The notes under the pieces were generated by a model. That model was not told the DNA's origin, ran no database searches, and worked only from the letters and a program-made list of their open reading frames with translations. Below are positions 31,901 to 39,287 of a DNA stretch of 64,000 nucleotides, piece by piece (the stretch's first letter is position 1; each line of letters starts with the position of its first letter). Both the position numbers and the translations under genes were made by a program. This stretch comes from Collinsella sp. (GTDB taxonomy: Bacteria; Actinomycetota; Coriobacteriia; Coriobacteriales; Coriobacteriaceae), in NCBI GenBank assembly GCA_018376905.1, contig JAHAAK010000009.1, positions 1 through 64,000 on the forward strand, given 5' to 3'.

Positions 31901-34900
31901 CCGAGGACGCCACGACTCCCACGAGCATTAAGCTCACCTGGGGAAAGGTCGATGGTGCTACCTCCTACGACCTTAAGGTCGATGGCACCGTGTTCGCCGT
32001 GGGCGATGCAGCGGAATTCACGCATACCGATCTTGCCTACAATAGCAAGCACACCTACCAGATCCGTTCGCGCAACGCCGAGGGCTACTCCCGTTGGAGC
32101 GATGTGCTCGCGGCGAACTCCGCCCTCGACCCATGGCGGAACGTGCCCGAGGCCGAGAAGATCACCTGGGAGGGCTCGATCTACGGCAGCCATAAGGCCG
32201 ATCTCGCCTTCGACCATGAGTTCCAGACGAGCGACGGCGGCTTCCACTCCGGCGGCAACGACCTGGGCAAGGCGCTCACCGTCGACTACGGCCGCGCCTA
32301 CAAGCTCGACAAGCTCGAGTACTATCCGCGTACCGACGCCGGCAACGGCACTGTGACCAAGATGCGCATCGAGACGAGTCTCGACGGTGTCCATTGGACG
32401 AGCCAGGAGGTCGATTGGGAGCGCTCCGCCGCCTGCAAAACGGTGACGTTCGACGGCGCCGTGGCCGCACGCTACGTGCGTATGACGCCGCTCGCTTCGG
32501 TTGGTAACTTCTTCTCCGCGTCCGAGATCGCCATCTACAAGGCCGATGGTACGGACGGTTTTGCTGTGGGTTCCAACCTCAACAAGGCAACGATCTCCGA
32601 TGGCGACTTTTCCAACATGAAGAATTATCTGGGTCTCGAGAACCGCGAGCCCGATACCTCGACGTTCGACTCGCAGATTCGCGACCACTTTGCCGATCTC
32701 AACGGCAACGGGGTCTATGATGTCTACGACTACTCGTTTACCATGGCGGGGCTTGATGGCGGCACCAAGCAGAAAGGCAAGGTCGCCGGCAAGCTCGCGG
32801 TGATTCCGAGCAAGACCGAGGTCGATGCCGGCGATGAGATCACCGTCGATGTCTATGCGGCCGACGCCAAGAACGTCAACGCCCTGGGCGCGCTCGTCAA
32901 CTTTAAGAGTGACCAGTTTGAGTTTGTGTCCGAGAGCATCTCGCAGGATGGTTCGACCGCCGGCATGGAGAACCTGTCGCGCGAGAAGGTCCAGTTCGCG
33001 GACGGCACACAGACCATCAACCTCGCCTTTGCCAACCGCGGCGACGGCAAGCTCTACAACGGCACTGGCGCGGTGGCGAGCTTCAAACTCAAGGCCAAGA
33101 CGGCCGGCAAGGTTGAACTGCCCTCGACGTCTTGGCTCATCGGTCCGGCGTGCGATGCGCTCGAGTTTACGAGTGACGGTACCGTGACGATGCCGGACGT
33201 TCCGCAGCCCACGGTTGCCGAGTACGGTCAGGATGCCTTCAACATCACGATGACCAACGACGAGCTCACGACCGACGACGGTTCCAACGTCGAGAAGCTT
33301 ATTCAGCAGAAGAGCTATAACGCGCTGTTCGATAACGATGAGGGCGACAACGGCTTTGAGTTCCTGTGGAACTGGAGCGGCAACTGGGACAGCGAGGGCA
33401 AGCTTCCGAGTTACGTGAAGCTTCCCACCACGATGACATTTGCCTTTAAGACACCATCGAAGCTCGATGCCGTTGAGGTCGTCAACCGCGACGGCGGTAA
33501 CGGCACCGTGCAGAAGATCAAGGCCGTCGTGACGTTCGAGGATGGCTCGACCCAGGAGTTCGCGGGTGGGGAGTACGATTCCTTCCAGGCTCGCTACGCC
33601 TTTGGCCTCTCTGCCGAGAACAAGGGCAAGAAGGCGACTAAGGTCGAGATCACGCCGCTTGAGGCATCGGGTGACCAGATGCTCACACTGCGCGAGATCA
33701 ACTTCAACTACACGCAGGGTGTCGAGGCCATCGAGGGTATCGAGCTGGGCAAGAACCAGACCGAGTTCTTTGAGGGCGACGTTACGCTCGTCGACGCTAA
33801 GGCCACGCCCGAGAGCGCCGGCTACCCCTATGTGACGGTCGAGAGCTCCGACTCCTCTGTGGTGAGCGTCTCCGCTGTTCAGGCCGGCGATAGCGTGAAC
33901 TACTACTTGCGTGCCAACAAGGCCGGCAAGGCAACGATCACGGTGGCGTCAGTGCTCGACCCCTCCAAGACCGCATCCTATGAGGTCGAGGTCAAGGCTG
34001 GTGTCGACACCTCTGCGCTCATGGCGGCGCTTTCCAAGGCCGCGGGCTACAGCGAGTCCGTCTACACCAAGGATTCTTATGCAGCTCTCACCGCTGCGGT
34101 CGAGGCGGCTCAGAAGCTTCTCGACGGCGGCCAGGGCAGCTATAGCAAGAAGGATGTCGCAGACGCTACGACCAAGATCGAAAAGGCAATCGACGGCCTC
34201 AAGATGCGCCCCGTTGATGAGAAGAAGCTCATCAACACGCCCGAGAACCGCGAGAACGTCAAGGTGACCGGCTTCTCGAGCGAGGCCGACTATGAGGGCA
34301 GCAACGCCGTCAACGCTCTTGACGGCGATGAGCAGACGCTCTGGCACAGCGACTATGCTTATAAGACCGGTATGCCCCAGCACCTGACCGTCGACCTGGG
34401 CCGCGACTACGATCTCACCGACGTCACGTTCCTGCCGCGCCAGGACGGCGGCACGAACGGCGATATCTTTGAGGCCGAGGTGCTGGTCTCCGACACCGCC
34501 GACGGTTATGAGATGGGCACCGCCGCGTCGATGGGTACGTTTACCTTCGACAACGACGGCCGCGTGCTCACCGACCGTGGCGACTGGAAGCAGATGAGCT
34601 TTGGTGCCGCGCGCGGTCGCTACGTGACCGTCAAGGTGCTCCACGCCGGCGGTGGCAGCGTTGACGCCTACTGCAGCATGGCGGAACTCAAGTTCTACGG
34701 TGCGGCCGTTCCCGATCCGGTGGCGAAGGACGACCTCACTGCCGCGATTGAAAAGGTTGATGCCGAGGTTGCAGCCGGCGACCTTAAGGCCAGTGACTAC
34801 ACCGAGGCTTCCTGGACCGCGTTCCAGAACGCCTTGGCGAGCGCCCGCGCCATCCTGAGCGACGAGAACGCCACGCAGGACGAGGTCGACCAGGCACTCA

Positions 34901-35391
34901 AGGCGCTCGAGGATGCCCGTGACGCGCTCGAGAAGACCCCGGTGACCCCAGTTGAGAACCCGACCAAGAAACAGCTCAAGGCCCTGGTCAAGCAGGCGAA
35001 GGAGACTGACACCAAGGGAAAGACGGCCGAGTCCGTCAAGGCCCTGACGGATGCCATTACCTACGCCGAGGATGTCTTGGGTGATGAGAATGCTTCCGAC
35101 ACCCAGCTCCAGGCGGCTTATGACCAGCTCAAGCTGGCCATCGAGGGCCTTAAGGATGCCGACTCCGGCAACCAGGGCGGTTCGGGCAACCAGGGTTCCG
35201 GCAATGGCTCGAACGGCGGCAGCCAGGCGGGCAAGCCCGCAGGCGACAAGGCCCAGGGCGGCAAGAAGAACGGTTCGGCGATCCCCGTTACTGGCGATCA
35301 AACGGCGGCAACTGTCGCGACTGTCGGTGGCCTTGGAGCCATCATCGCTGCGATCGGTGCCTTCTTCCACCGTCGCAATAAGGCTGAGTAG
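28978..35391 (+). CDS. Giant cell-wall-anchored GH31 glycosidase, alpha-GalNAcase-like
   Basis: 2137 residues, GTG start with GGAAGGAG upstream. The signal peptide runs to about residue 35. Residues about 280-660 form the GH31 barrel: the likely nucleophile is Asp480 in LKTDVAW and the acid/base Asp531 in WTGDQYGG. WTGDQYGG and GSDMDGIFGG resemble the GH31_18 alpha-N-acetylgalactosaminidases acting on mucin O-glycans; substrate is inferred. Following modules: FN3 (968-1050), F5/8C/CBM32 (1051-1190), dockerin-like with DLNGNGVYDVYDY (1195-1263), cohesin-like (1266-1402), a second discoidin-like domain (1416-1581), Ig-like (1582-1674), FIVAR (1676-1745), CBM32 (1752-1911), two more FIVARs (to about 2060), a Gly/Asn linker and the sorting signal IPVTGD with membrane helix and basic tail. 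Sortase gene nearby at 36182. Confidence 0.88.
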   Translation: MRRNSIFTKRWVKGSAVLVATAATLVFASPQQAIATPLKGVDSATVSQSASNVVDIDFADGIKGRITFLEDGIFRYNVDPKGEFSEYATPRSKSHTAKIQAQPDTSDTYSKPSATVVDKGDTIEITGGKATVILDKATGKMSIKSGDRVVVSESASLDLDKKGTVQTLAKAKSENFFGGGTQNGRFLHTNQTIAISNTNNWTDGGVASPNPFYWTSDGYGVLRNTFAEGSYDFGSTDASTVTTSHSENEFDAYYFVATNDGASNVATEMLQDYYKVTGNPVLLPEYGFYLGHLNAYNRDGWSTTSGQKKWETKGSKSSSEKGDVKYESGMATGYKLDGTLASETLNGEGPTVDTENMKATDFDRQFSARQVIDDYEDNDMPLGWFLPNDGYGAGYGQNGYYKTGGVNSDGTSSAERLNAVRANVDNLKKFTEYANSKGVSTGLWTQSNLEPDSNSETPWHLLRDFDAEVKTGGITTLKTDVAWVGSGYSFGLNGIKTAYDTVTTGANKRPNIITLDGWAGTQRFGGIWTGDQYGGNWEYIRFHIPTYIGQSLSGNPNIGSDMDGIFGGDPIISARDYQWKTFTPSMLDMDGWGTYRKSPMTHGDPYTGISRFYLKLKAQLMPYIYTSAASAANIDTGNGDTGLPMIRAMLLSDNSEYAASTSTQYQYMFGENFLVAPVYQDTQADDKGNDVRNGIYLPNYGTDDNPTIWIDYFSGKQYRGGQVLNNYDAPLWKLPLFVKANSIVPMYAENNNPEAVTETNTKGTDRSQRIVEFFATEGEGSFTQYEDDGSSIENKTTEDNAYGTIDNISYGDHVSTVFSSKATGGTATFTAAASQGSYSGYDSNRTTTFVANVSAKPASVIAKNGGTALNVTEVDSQEAFDAATPEAGQAVYFYNESPNLNHYGSDADSTEAEKGESFNDTKITTNPKVYVKFAKTDVAAAEQTLELGGFVNADATLAADRLNENLSAPANLAAPEDATTPTSIKLTWGKVDGATSYDLKVDGTVFAVGDAAEFTHTDLAYNSKHTYQIRSRNAEGYSRWSDVLAANSALDPWRNVPEAEKITWEGSIYGSHKADLAFDHEFQTSDGGFHSGGNDLGKALTVDYGRAYKLDKLEYYPRTDAGNGTVTKMRIETSLDGVHWTSQEVDWERSAACKTVTFDGAVAARYVRMTPLASVGNFFSASEIAIYKADGTDGFAVGSNLNKATISDGDFSNMKNYLGLENREPDTSTFDSQIRDHFADLNGNGVYDVYDYSFTMAGLDGGTKQKGKVAGKLAVIPSKTEVDAGDEITVDVYAADAKNVNALGALVNFKSDQFEFVSESISQDGSTAGMENLSREKVQFADGTQTINLAFANRGDGKLYNGTGAVASFKLKAKTAGKVELPSTSWLIGPACDALEFTSDGTVTMPDVPQPTVAEYGQDAFNITMTNDELTTDDGSNVEKLIQQKSYNALFDNDEGDNGFEFLWNWSGNWDSEGKLPSYVKLPTTMTFAFKTPSKLDAVEVVNRDGGNGTVQKIKAVVTFEDGSTQEFAGGEYDSFQARYAFGLSAENKGKKATKVEITPLEASGDQMLTLREINFNYTQGVEAIEGIELGKNQTEFFEGDVTLVDAKATPESAGYPYVTVESSDSSVVSVSAVQAGDSVNYYLRANKAGKATITVASVLDPSKTASYEVEVKAGVDTSALMAALSKAAGYSESVYTKDSYAALTAAVEAAQKLLDGGQGSYSKKDVADATTKIEKAIDGLKMRPVDEKKLINTPENRENVKVTGFSSEADYEGSNAVNALDGDEQTLWHSDYAYKTGMPQHLTVDLGRDYDLTDVTFLPRQDGGTNGDIFEAEVLVSDTADGYEMGTAASMGTFTFDNDGRVLTDRGDWKQMSFGAARGRYVTVKVLHAGGGSVDAYCSMAELKFYGAAVPDPVAKDDLTAAIEKVDAEVAAGDLKASDYTEASWTAFQNALASARAILSDENATQDEVDQALKALEDARDALEKTPVTPVENPTKKQLKALVKQAKETDTKGKTAESVKALTDAITYAEDVLGDENASDTQLQAAYDQLKLAIEGLKDADSGNQGGSGNQGSGNGSNGGSQAGKPAGDKAQGGKKNGSAIPVTGDQTAATVATVGGLGAIIAAIGAFFHRRNKAE

Positions 35392-35412
35392 TCCCAGCGA
35401 CAACTAAGCAAA

Positions 35413-35454
35413 CGTGCCCGCCGTCCCACCCAAGGACGGTGGGCACGCTTTTTT
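35413..35454 (+). terminator. Terminator of the GH31 gene
   Basis: CGTGCCCGCCGTCC / GGACGGTGGGCACG stem followed by CTTTTTTATTT. Confidence 0.9.
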
Positions 35455-35466
35455 ATTTCAGCTAAC

Positions 35467-35501
35467 GTACGTCATGGCAATCCCCGGTAGGTCGAGGGGT
35501 G
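35467..35501 (+). repeat. CGTCATGG..CCCGGT repeat, copy 2
   Basis: Matches 26182-26216 at 29 of 35 positions. Its last four bases form the start of the arm of the palindrome at 35498, which suggests the two are one element. Confidence 0.65.
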
Positions 35502-35585
35502 CTTTGCGGGCGGGCCAGGCTTTATCTGAACGACTTTGCGAAGCAACCGGAGTGAAGATAAAGCCTGGCCCGCCCGCAAAGCACC
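35498..35585. repeat. Long perfect palindrome with conserved loop, GH31-purE interval
   Basis: 30-nt arms (35498-35527 and 35556-35585) are exact complements. The 28-nt loop contains GACTTTGCGAAGCAACCGG. The core TTTGCGAAGCAA recurs in the loop of the palindrome at 56901, and the inverse of the whole loop resembles the loop at 23106-23138. Confidence 0.85.
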
Positions 35586-35680
35586 ACGCAGACCGCAGGG
35601 ACGGGAGCAGCTATACTACTCTCAGTAGTTAAGGGTCGCGGATTCGCCGCGTCACCGCTCTCAACAGGAGGTCTTTGTTT

Positions 35681-36145
35681 ATGGCAGATCAGAAGCCGGT
35701 TGTCGGGATCATCATGGGCTCCAAGTCCGATCTGGGCGTTATGGAAGGTTGTACCGCCGAGCTCGAGGCACTGGGCGTGCCCTATGAGCTCGTGATTGCA
35801 AGCGCGCACCGCACGCCGGCGAAGGTCCATGAGTGGGCCTCGACTGCTGCCGACCGCGGCATCAAGGTAATTATCGCTGCCGCCGGCAAGGCTGCTCACC
35901 TGGGCGGTGTCGTGGCTGCGTTTACGCCGCTGCCGGTCATCGGCGTGCCTATGAAGACGAGCGATCTGGGCGGTATGGACTCGCTGCTGTCGATGGTACA
36001 GATGCCTTCGGGCGTGCCCGTTGCCTGTGTGGCCATCAACGGTGCCAAGAACGCTGCCATTTACGCCACGCAGATTCTGGGCGCATGCGACCCCGAGTAC
36101 CGCAAGGTTATCGAGAAGATGAAGCAGGAGATGGCTGACGCCTAA
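35681..36145 (+). CDS. purE: N5-carboxyaminoimidazole ribonucleotide mutase
   Basis: 154 residues, normal for class I PurE. It rearranges N5-CAIR to CAIR in purine synthesis. GIIMGSKSDLGVMEG, the catalytic-region VIASAHRTPAKVHEW and IAAAGKAAHLGGVVAA are intact. The ATG at 35681 has AGGAGG about 8 nt upstream. No purK is visible nearby. It lies between the GH31 gene and the sortase gene, 36 nt before the latter. Confidence 0.97.
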   Translation: MADQKPVVGIIMGSKSDLGVMEGCTAELEALGVPYELVIASAHRTPAKVHEWASTAADRGIKVIIAAAGKAAHLGGVVAAFTPLPVIGVPMKTSDLGGMDSLLSMVQMPSGVPVACVAINGAKNAAIYATQILGACDPEYRKVIEKMKQEMADA

Positions 36146-36181
36146 GCGCTCTGCCAGTCCATTTGTAGCATAAGGAGAGCC

Positions 36182-37180
36182 ATGTCCGACTATCAGGGAA
36201 AGCGTTTTTCGGCTTCTCGGATTCCCGATCCAGCCAAGTCGGGAGCAGCCCGCGTGCCGCAGCAGGGTCGGATATCCTCTCCTCAGCAGCCACGCGCGCC
36301 GCGTCCCGTGACGCCGGCGAAGCATCGTCGTCAGGATGCACCTACTGCATATCGCCCTTCGTCATACAGCACGGCCAAGAAGTCACCTCGCTCTTCGGCG
36401 CATGCCGCGCCATCGAGCTATACTGAGCCGCCGCGCAAAAAGTGCCGCTCCGTCATTCCCATTCTGCTCATCATCATCGGCATTGGCCTGATCGTTGCTG
36501 CGGCCGCCATCTTTATCAACGCACAGATTGGCTACAAGCAGGCGAGCGAGTCATATCAAAAAATCGAAAAGCAATATGTGAGCGACAAGGACGCCAGCGG
36601 CGTGCCGGTTATCGACTTCAATGCGCTTGCCCAGACAAATCCCGAGGTTGTGGGTTTGATTTACGCACCCGGCACCAACATCAACTACCCCGTGGTGCAG
36701 ACCAACAACAACTCCAAGTACCTCAACACGCTGTTCGACGGCACCGCCAATGCCTCGGGAGCCATCTTCTTGGATAGCGACGACACCGCGCCGGGCATGG
36801 TGGATCAGCAGACCACGATTTACGGTCATCACATGAATGACGGATCGATGTTCAACGTGATTTCGGATACGACCGATCAGGCGACGTTCGACAGTATGGA
36901 ATACGTGTACTACATCACGCGCGATGCGACGTATAAGTTGCGCCCGCTGGCGACCAAGGTGGTCGAGGACACGTATGCCAAGGCGCGCACGCCCAACTTT
37001 GAGGGCGATGACGGACTGAAGAACTATCTGTCCGAGATGCTCGACGGTGCCTCTGCCGTGGCGAGCGATGCCACCGATCGTGCCGCTTCGGCAACCAAGG
37101 TCGTAACGCTTGTGACCTGCCGCTCGCTGTCATTTAGCAATACGCGCGCAGTCATGGTGCTCACGCCGGTCGAGGAATAA
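36182..37180 (+). CDS. Class B sortase
   Basis: 332 residues. A Pro/Ser/Arg-rich cytoplasmic N terminus (1-85), one membrane helix (about 92-115, IPILLIIIGIGLIVAAAAIF) and the sortase domain outside. Catalytic residues are visible: His in IYGHHMNDGSMF (His216/217), Cys313 in TLVTCRSLS and Arg322 in SNTRAVM. Class B placement rests on the VIDFNALAQTNPEVVGLIYAPG and TLVTC patterns. It is a likely housekeeping anchor for the GH31 and 652-residue surface proteins, although class B enzymes elsewhere prefer NPxTN-type signals. ATG follows AAGGAG. Confidence 0.9.
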   Translation: MSDYQGKRFSASRIPDPAKSGAARVPQQGRISSPQQPRAPRPVTPAKHRRQDAPTAYRPSSYSTAKKSPRSSAHAAPSSYTEPPRKKCRSVIPILLIIIGIGLIVAAAAIFINAQIGYKQASESYQKIEKQYVSDKDASGVPVIDFNALAQTNPEVVGLIYAPGTNINYPVVQTNNNSKYLNTLFDGTANASGAIFLDSDDTAPGMVDQQTTIYGHHMNDGSMFNVISDTTDQATFDSMEYVYYITRDATYKLRPLATKVVEDTYAKARTPNFEGDDGLKNYLSEMLDGASAVASDATDRAASATKVVTLVTCRSLSFSNTRAVMVLTPVEE

Positions 37181-37189
37181 GTGGTTCGA

Positions 37190-37226
37190 GAGTAGCTAAA
37201 AGAGCCTCGTCCCAAATGAGCTACTC
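37190..37226. repeat. Dispersed repeat with a GTCCCAAAT core, copy 2
   Basis: GAGTAGCT..CCTCGTCCCAAATG..AGCTACTC; the ends GAGTAGCT / AGCTACTC form an 8-bp stem. Related to 548-582. It sits in the leader of the MoaE-like gene. Confidence 0.6.
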
Positions 37227-37249
37227 GATGACGGTAAAAAGGAGAAATG

Positions 37250-37666
37250 ATGCTTGAAAGTGGCAAATCGATGCCTTCGGTTGATGCTTGGCTGCGCGAA
37301 GCCAAGGCCGATGCTTCGGCGGCTGATTGTGGGATGTACCTGACACACAACGGCGTGGTGCGTGCGACGCCCAAGGCCGAGGTGCGTGGGGTCGAGACAG
37401 ATGGTGTGGCGCCTGGGCATAAGGTGGGCGGCATGGTGTTTGGCTTCGATGCCGAAAAGGTGCAGGCCGCTATCGAGGCAACGCGCGCGATGCCGGGTAT
37501 CGGCTATGTGCGCGTGTGGCTGGCGAGTGGCGAGCTTACCGTGGGCGACGACATCATGCTCGTGCTCATTGGCGGAGACATTCGCCCGCATGTGGTCGAT
37601 GCGCTACAGGCGCTCGTCGGTACCATCAAAAATGAGTGTGTGAGCGAGGTCGAGCGCGAGGCATAG
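37250..37666 (+). CDS. MoaE-like molybdopterin synthase subunit family protein
   Basis: 138 residues. The order of motifs is that of MoaE: THNGVVRATPKAEVRG (after about residue 32), VGGMVFGFDAEKVQAAIEAT, IGYVRVWLASGELTVGDDIMLVLIGGDIRPHVVDAL. MoaE forms the large subunit of molybdopterin synthase. No moaD or other cofactor genes are nearby, so this may be a stand-alone relative with another role. Of ATGs at 37247 and 37250 the second is 5 nt after AAGGAG and is preferred. A terminator follows. Confidence 0.7.
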   Translation: MLESGKSMPSVDAWLREAKADASAADCGMYLTHNGVVRATPKAEVRGVETDGVAPGHKVGGMVFGFDAEKVQAAIEATRAMPGIGYVRVWLASGELTVGDDIMLVLIGGDIRPHVVDALQALVGTIKNECVSEVEREA

Positions 37667-37697
37667 GACTTTGCGATCAATTCGAGTCCATCTACAG

Positions 37698-37740
37698 CAA
37701 AAGCCCGTTGGCAGTTCATCAGTCTGCCAGCGGGCTTTTC
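37698..37740. terminator. Bidirectional terminator between convergent genes
   Basis: AAAAGCCCGTTGGCAG / CTGCCAGCGGGCTTTT stem, usable by both the MoaE-like gene and the minus-strand membrane-protein gene. Confidence 0.85.
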
Positions 37741-37772
37741 GGTGCGTTGGAAAATCTCGGCATTGCGTGGCG

Positions 37773-39002
37773 CTACACACGCGTCGCATCCTTGGGGCTC
37801 ATGGTCATGCTCTGGAAGCGGTTCTCCATGTAGTCGTTATCGAAATACTTGCCGTAGAACTGCGCGACGGGAATATCCGGCTCCGTGCCGTTGACGCGCT
37901 GGTACCAGTAGTCGAGCGACTGCAGCGTCATGACGCCGTCGACCAGCATAATGACGGTAAAGATGACGGTAGCCGAGTAGCGGCTCTTCCACGGAATCAT
38001 GTTGATGAGCTTGAGCAGCCTCGGCAGCAGCAGCTTGATCCAGATAAGGCCACCTAGGCCCCACAGGCAGGCAAAGCCCGTGCAGGTGCGTCCGCCCGTA
38101 AGGACGGCGAGTGGGTCGGGCATGCCGAACAGCTTCATGTGCGAGTAGCTCCACGAGACCACGCCAAATGAGGTCTGCATAAACCAGCCCACGAACACCT
38201 CAAAGCTCGCGCCGAGCACGGCGCTTACCAGGAAAATGATGATGGGGTTCTTTTTATAGAAGCGGTTGAGCACCATGGTCATGAGTACGGCACCAAAGCC
38301 ATAGATGGGGCTGAAGGGACCAAACAGCATGCCGGCGCGGTCCTGGTAGACGCCTGGGTCGTCGACCGTCATGTGCCAGATGTCCTCGGCGATCAGGCCG
38401 AGCACGCAGCAGACGAGGAATACCCAGAACAGGTTGAAGTAGTTGAGCTTGATGTAGCCCTCGCCGGTTTCATCGCGGCCGAGCATGCCCTCGGCGGCGG
38501 CGTCGCGGTCGAGCATCTCCTGCAGGCGGCGCTGCAGTTCGCGCTCCTGGCGAAGCGTAGGATCGACGGTGGCTGAAAGCGCGATGAGGATACCGAGCTG
38601 AATAGCGGGACGAAGCAAGAAGAGCCCGATACCTTGGAGCATCACGTCGACCAAAAGCTCGACGACGGTGAATGCAATAAGGATGTAGGACAGGCGGGCG
38701 GCGTTGCGGCGCTGGTTTTTGATAAGGTCCAGGCCAAAGATGATCAGGATGACGGCACTTGCCGCAGAGAGCATGATGCCGGCGACGATGAGTCCAACCG
38801 AGACCAGCATATTGTCGCCGAGTTTTTCGGCGGCGTTGCCGTTAATGAGCGCGGTGATGACCTGCCACATAAAGGCGGCGACCGACGGGAGTGTGCCCAC
38901 GCCGGACAGGATGCACAGGACGGCGTACACCTTAATGATGAGGGGAATCTTCTTGACCTCCGTGGCGCTGGGGACGCTGGGGTCGAGTCCGTTTCGATCC
39001 AT
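37773..39002 (-). CDS. Multi-span membrane protein, putative ABC transporter permease family
   Basis: 409 residues with about nine hydrophobic segments. The N-terminal half (20-160) has four helices. After a charged linker (165-190, ERELQRRLQEMLDRDAAAEG) comes the C-terminal half with FCxx-like loops (LFGPFSPIYGFGAVLMTMVL, GASFEVFVGWFMQ, WSYSHMKLFG), which is typical of the COG4905-type proteins annotated as putative ABC transporter permeases. No ATPase gene is linked, so the transporter role is weakly supported. ATG with AAAGG upstream. Convergent with the MoaE-like gene. Confidence 0.7.
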   Translation of the reverse strand: MDRNGLDPSVPSATEVKKIPLIIKVYAVLCILSGVGTLPSVAAFMWQVITALINGNAAEKLGDNMLVSVGLIVAGIMLSAASAVILIIFGLDLIKNQRRNAARLSYILIAFTVVELLVDVMLQGIGLFLLRPAIQLGILIALSATVDPTLRQERELQRRLQEMLDRDAAAEGMLGRDETGEGYIKLNYFNLFWVFLVCCVLGLIAEDIWHMTVDDPGVYQDRAGMLFGPFSPIYGFGAVLMTMVLNRFYKKNPIIIFLVSAVLGASFEVFVGWFMQTSFGVVSWSYSHMKLFGMPDPLAVLTGGRTCTGFACLWGLGGLIWIKLLLPRLLKLINMIPWKSRYSATVIFTVIMLVDGVMTLQSLDYWYQRVNGTEPDIPVAQFYGKYFDNDYMENRFQSMTMSPKDATRV

Positions 39003-39240
39003 ACAGAACCTTTCTCGCTTTGTCCTAGATTACAAGGATACGCCGTCGACCTGCCAAAAGACAGGACGAACGTCCCAATTGCAACAATGCAACCCTCAAC
39101 GGTGGACGCGGCGGCCATCTGGGGGCGCGGGCGCTTGCACTGGACAGACCGATAAAATGTTTGGCCGCAAAACGGATTATTAGCTCGGTGGGCTTTTAAA
39201 AAGCGCTGCTCATGCGCTGGGGAGCGCGTCGCGCCGTGCG

Positions 39241-39246
39241 TATAAT
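39241..39246 (+). promoter_or_regulatory. Probable -10 box of purF
   Basis: TATAAT lies 42 nt before the purF start, in an otherwise gene-free 285-nt interval. The -35 position (about 39218) reads TGGGGA and is poor. A repeated word GCAACAATGCAAC lies at about 39077-39092. No PurR site is recognised. Confidence 0.5.
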
Positions 39247-39287
39247 AAGGCGGGTAACGCCAAAATACGAGGCTCTGAGGGGATGCC

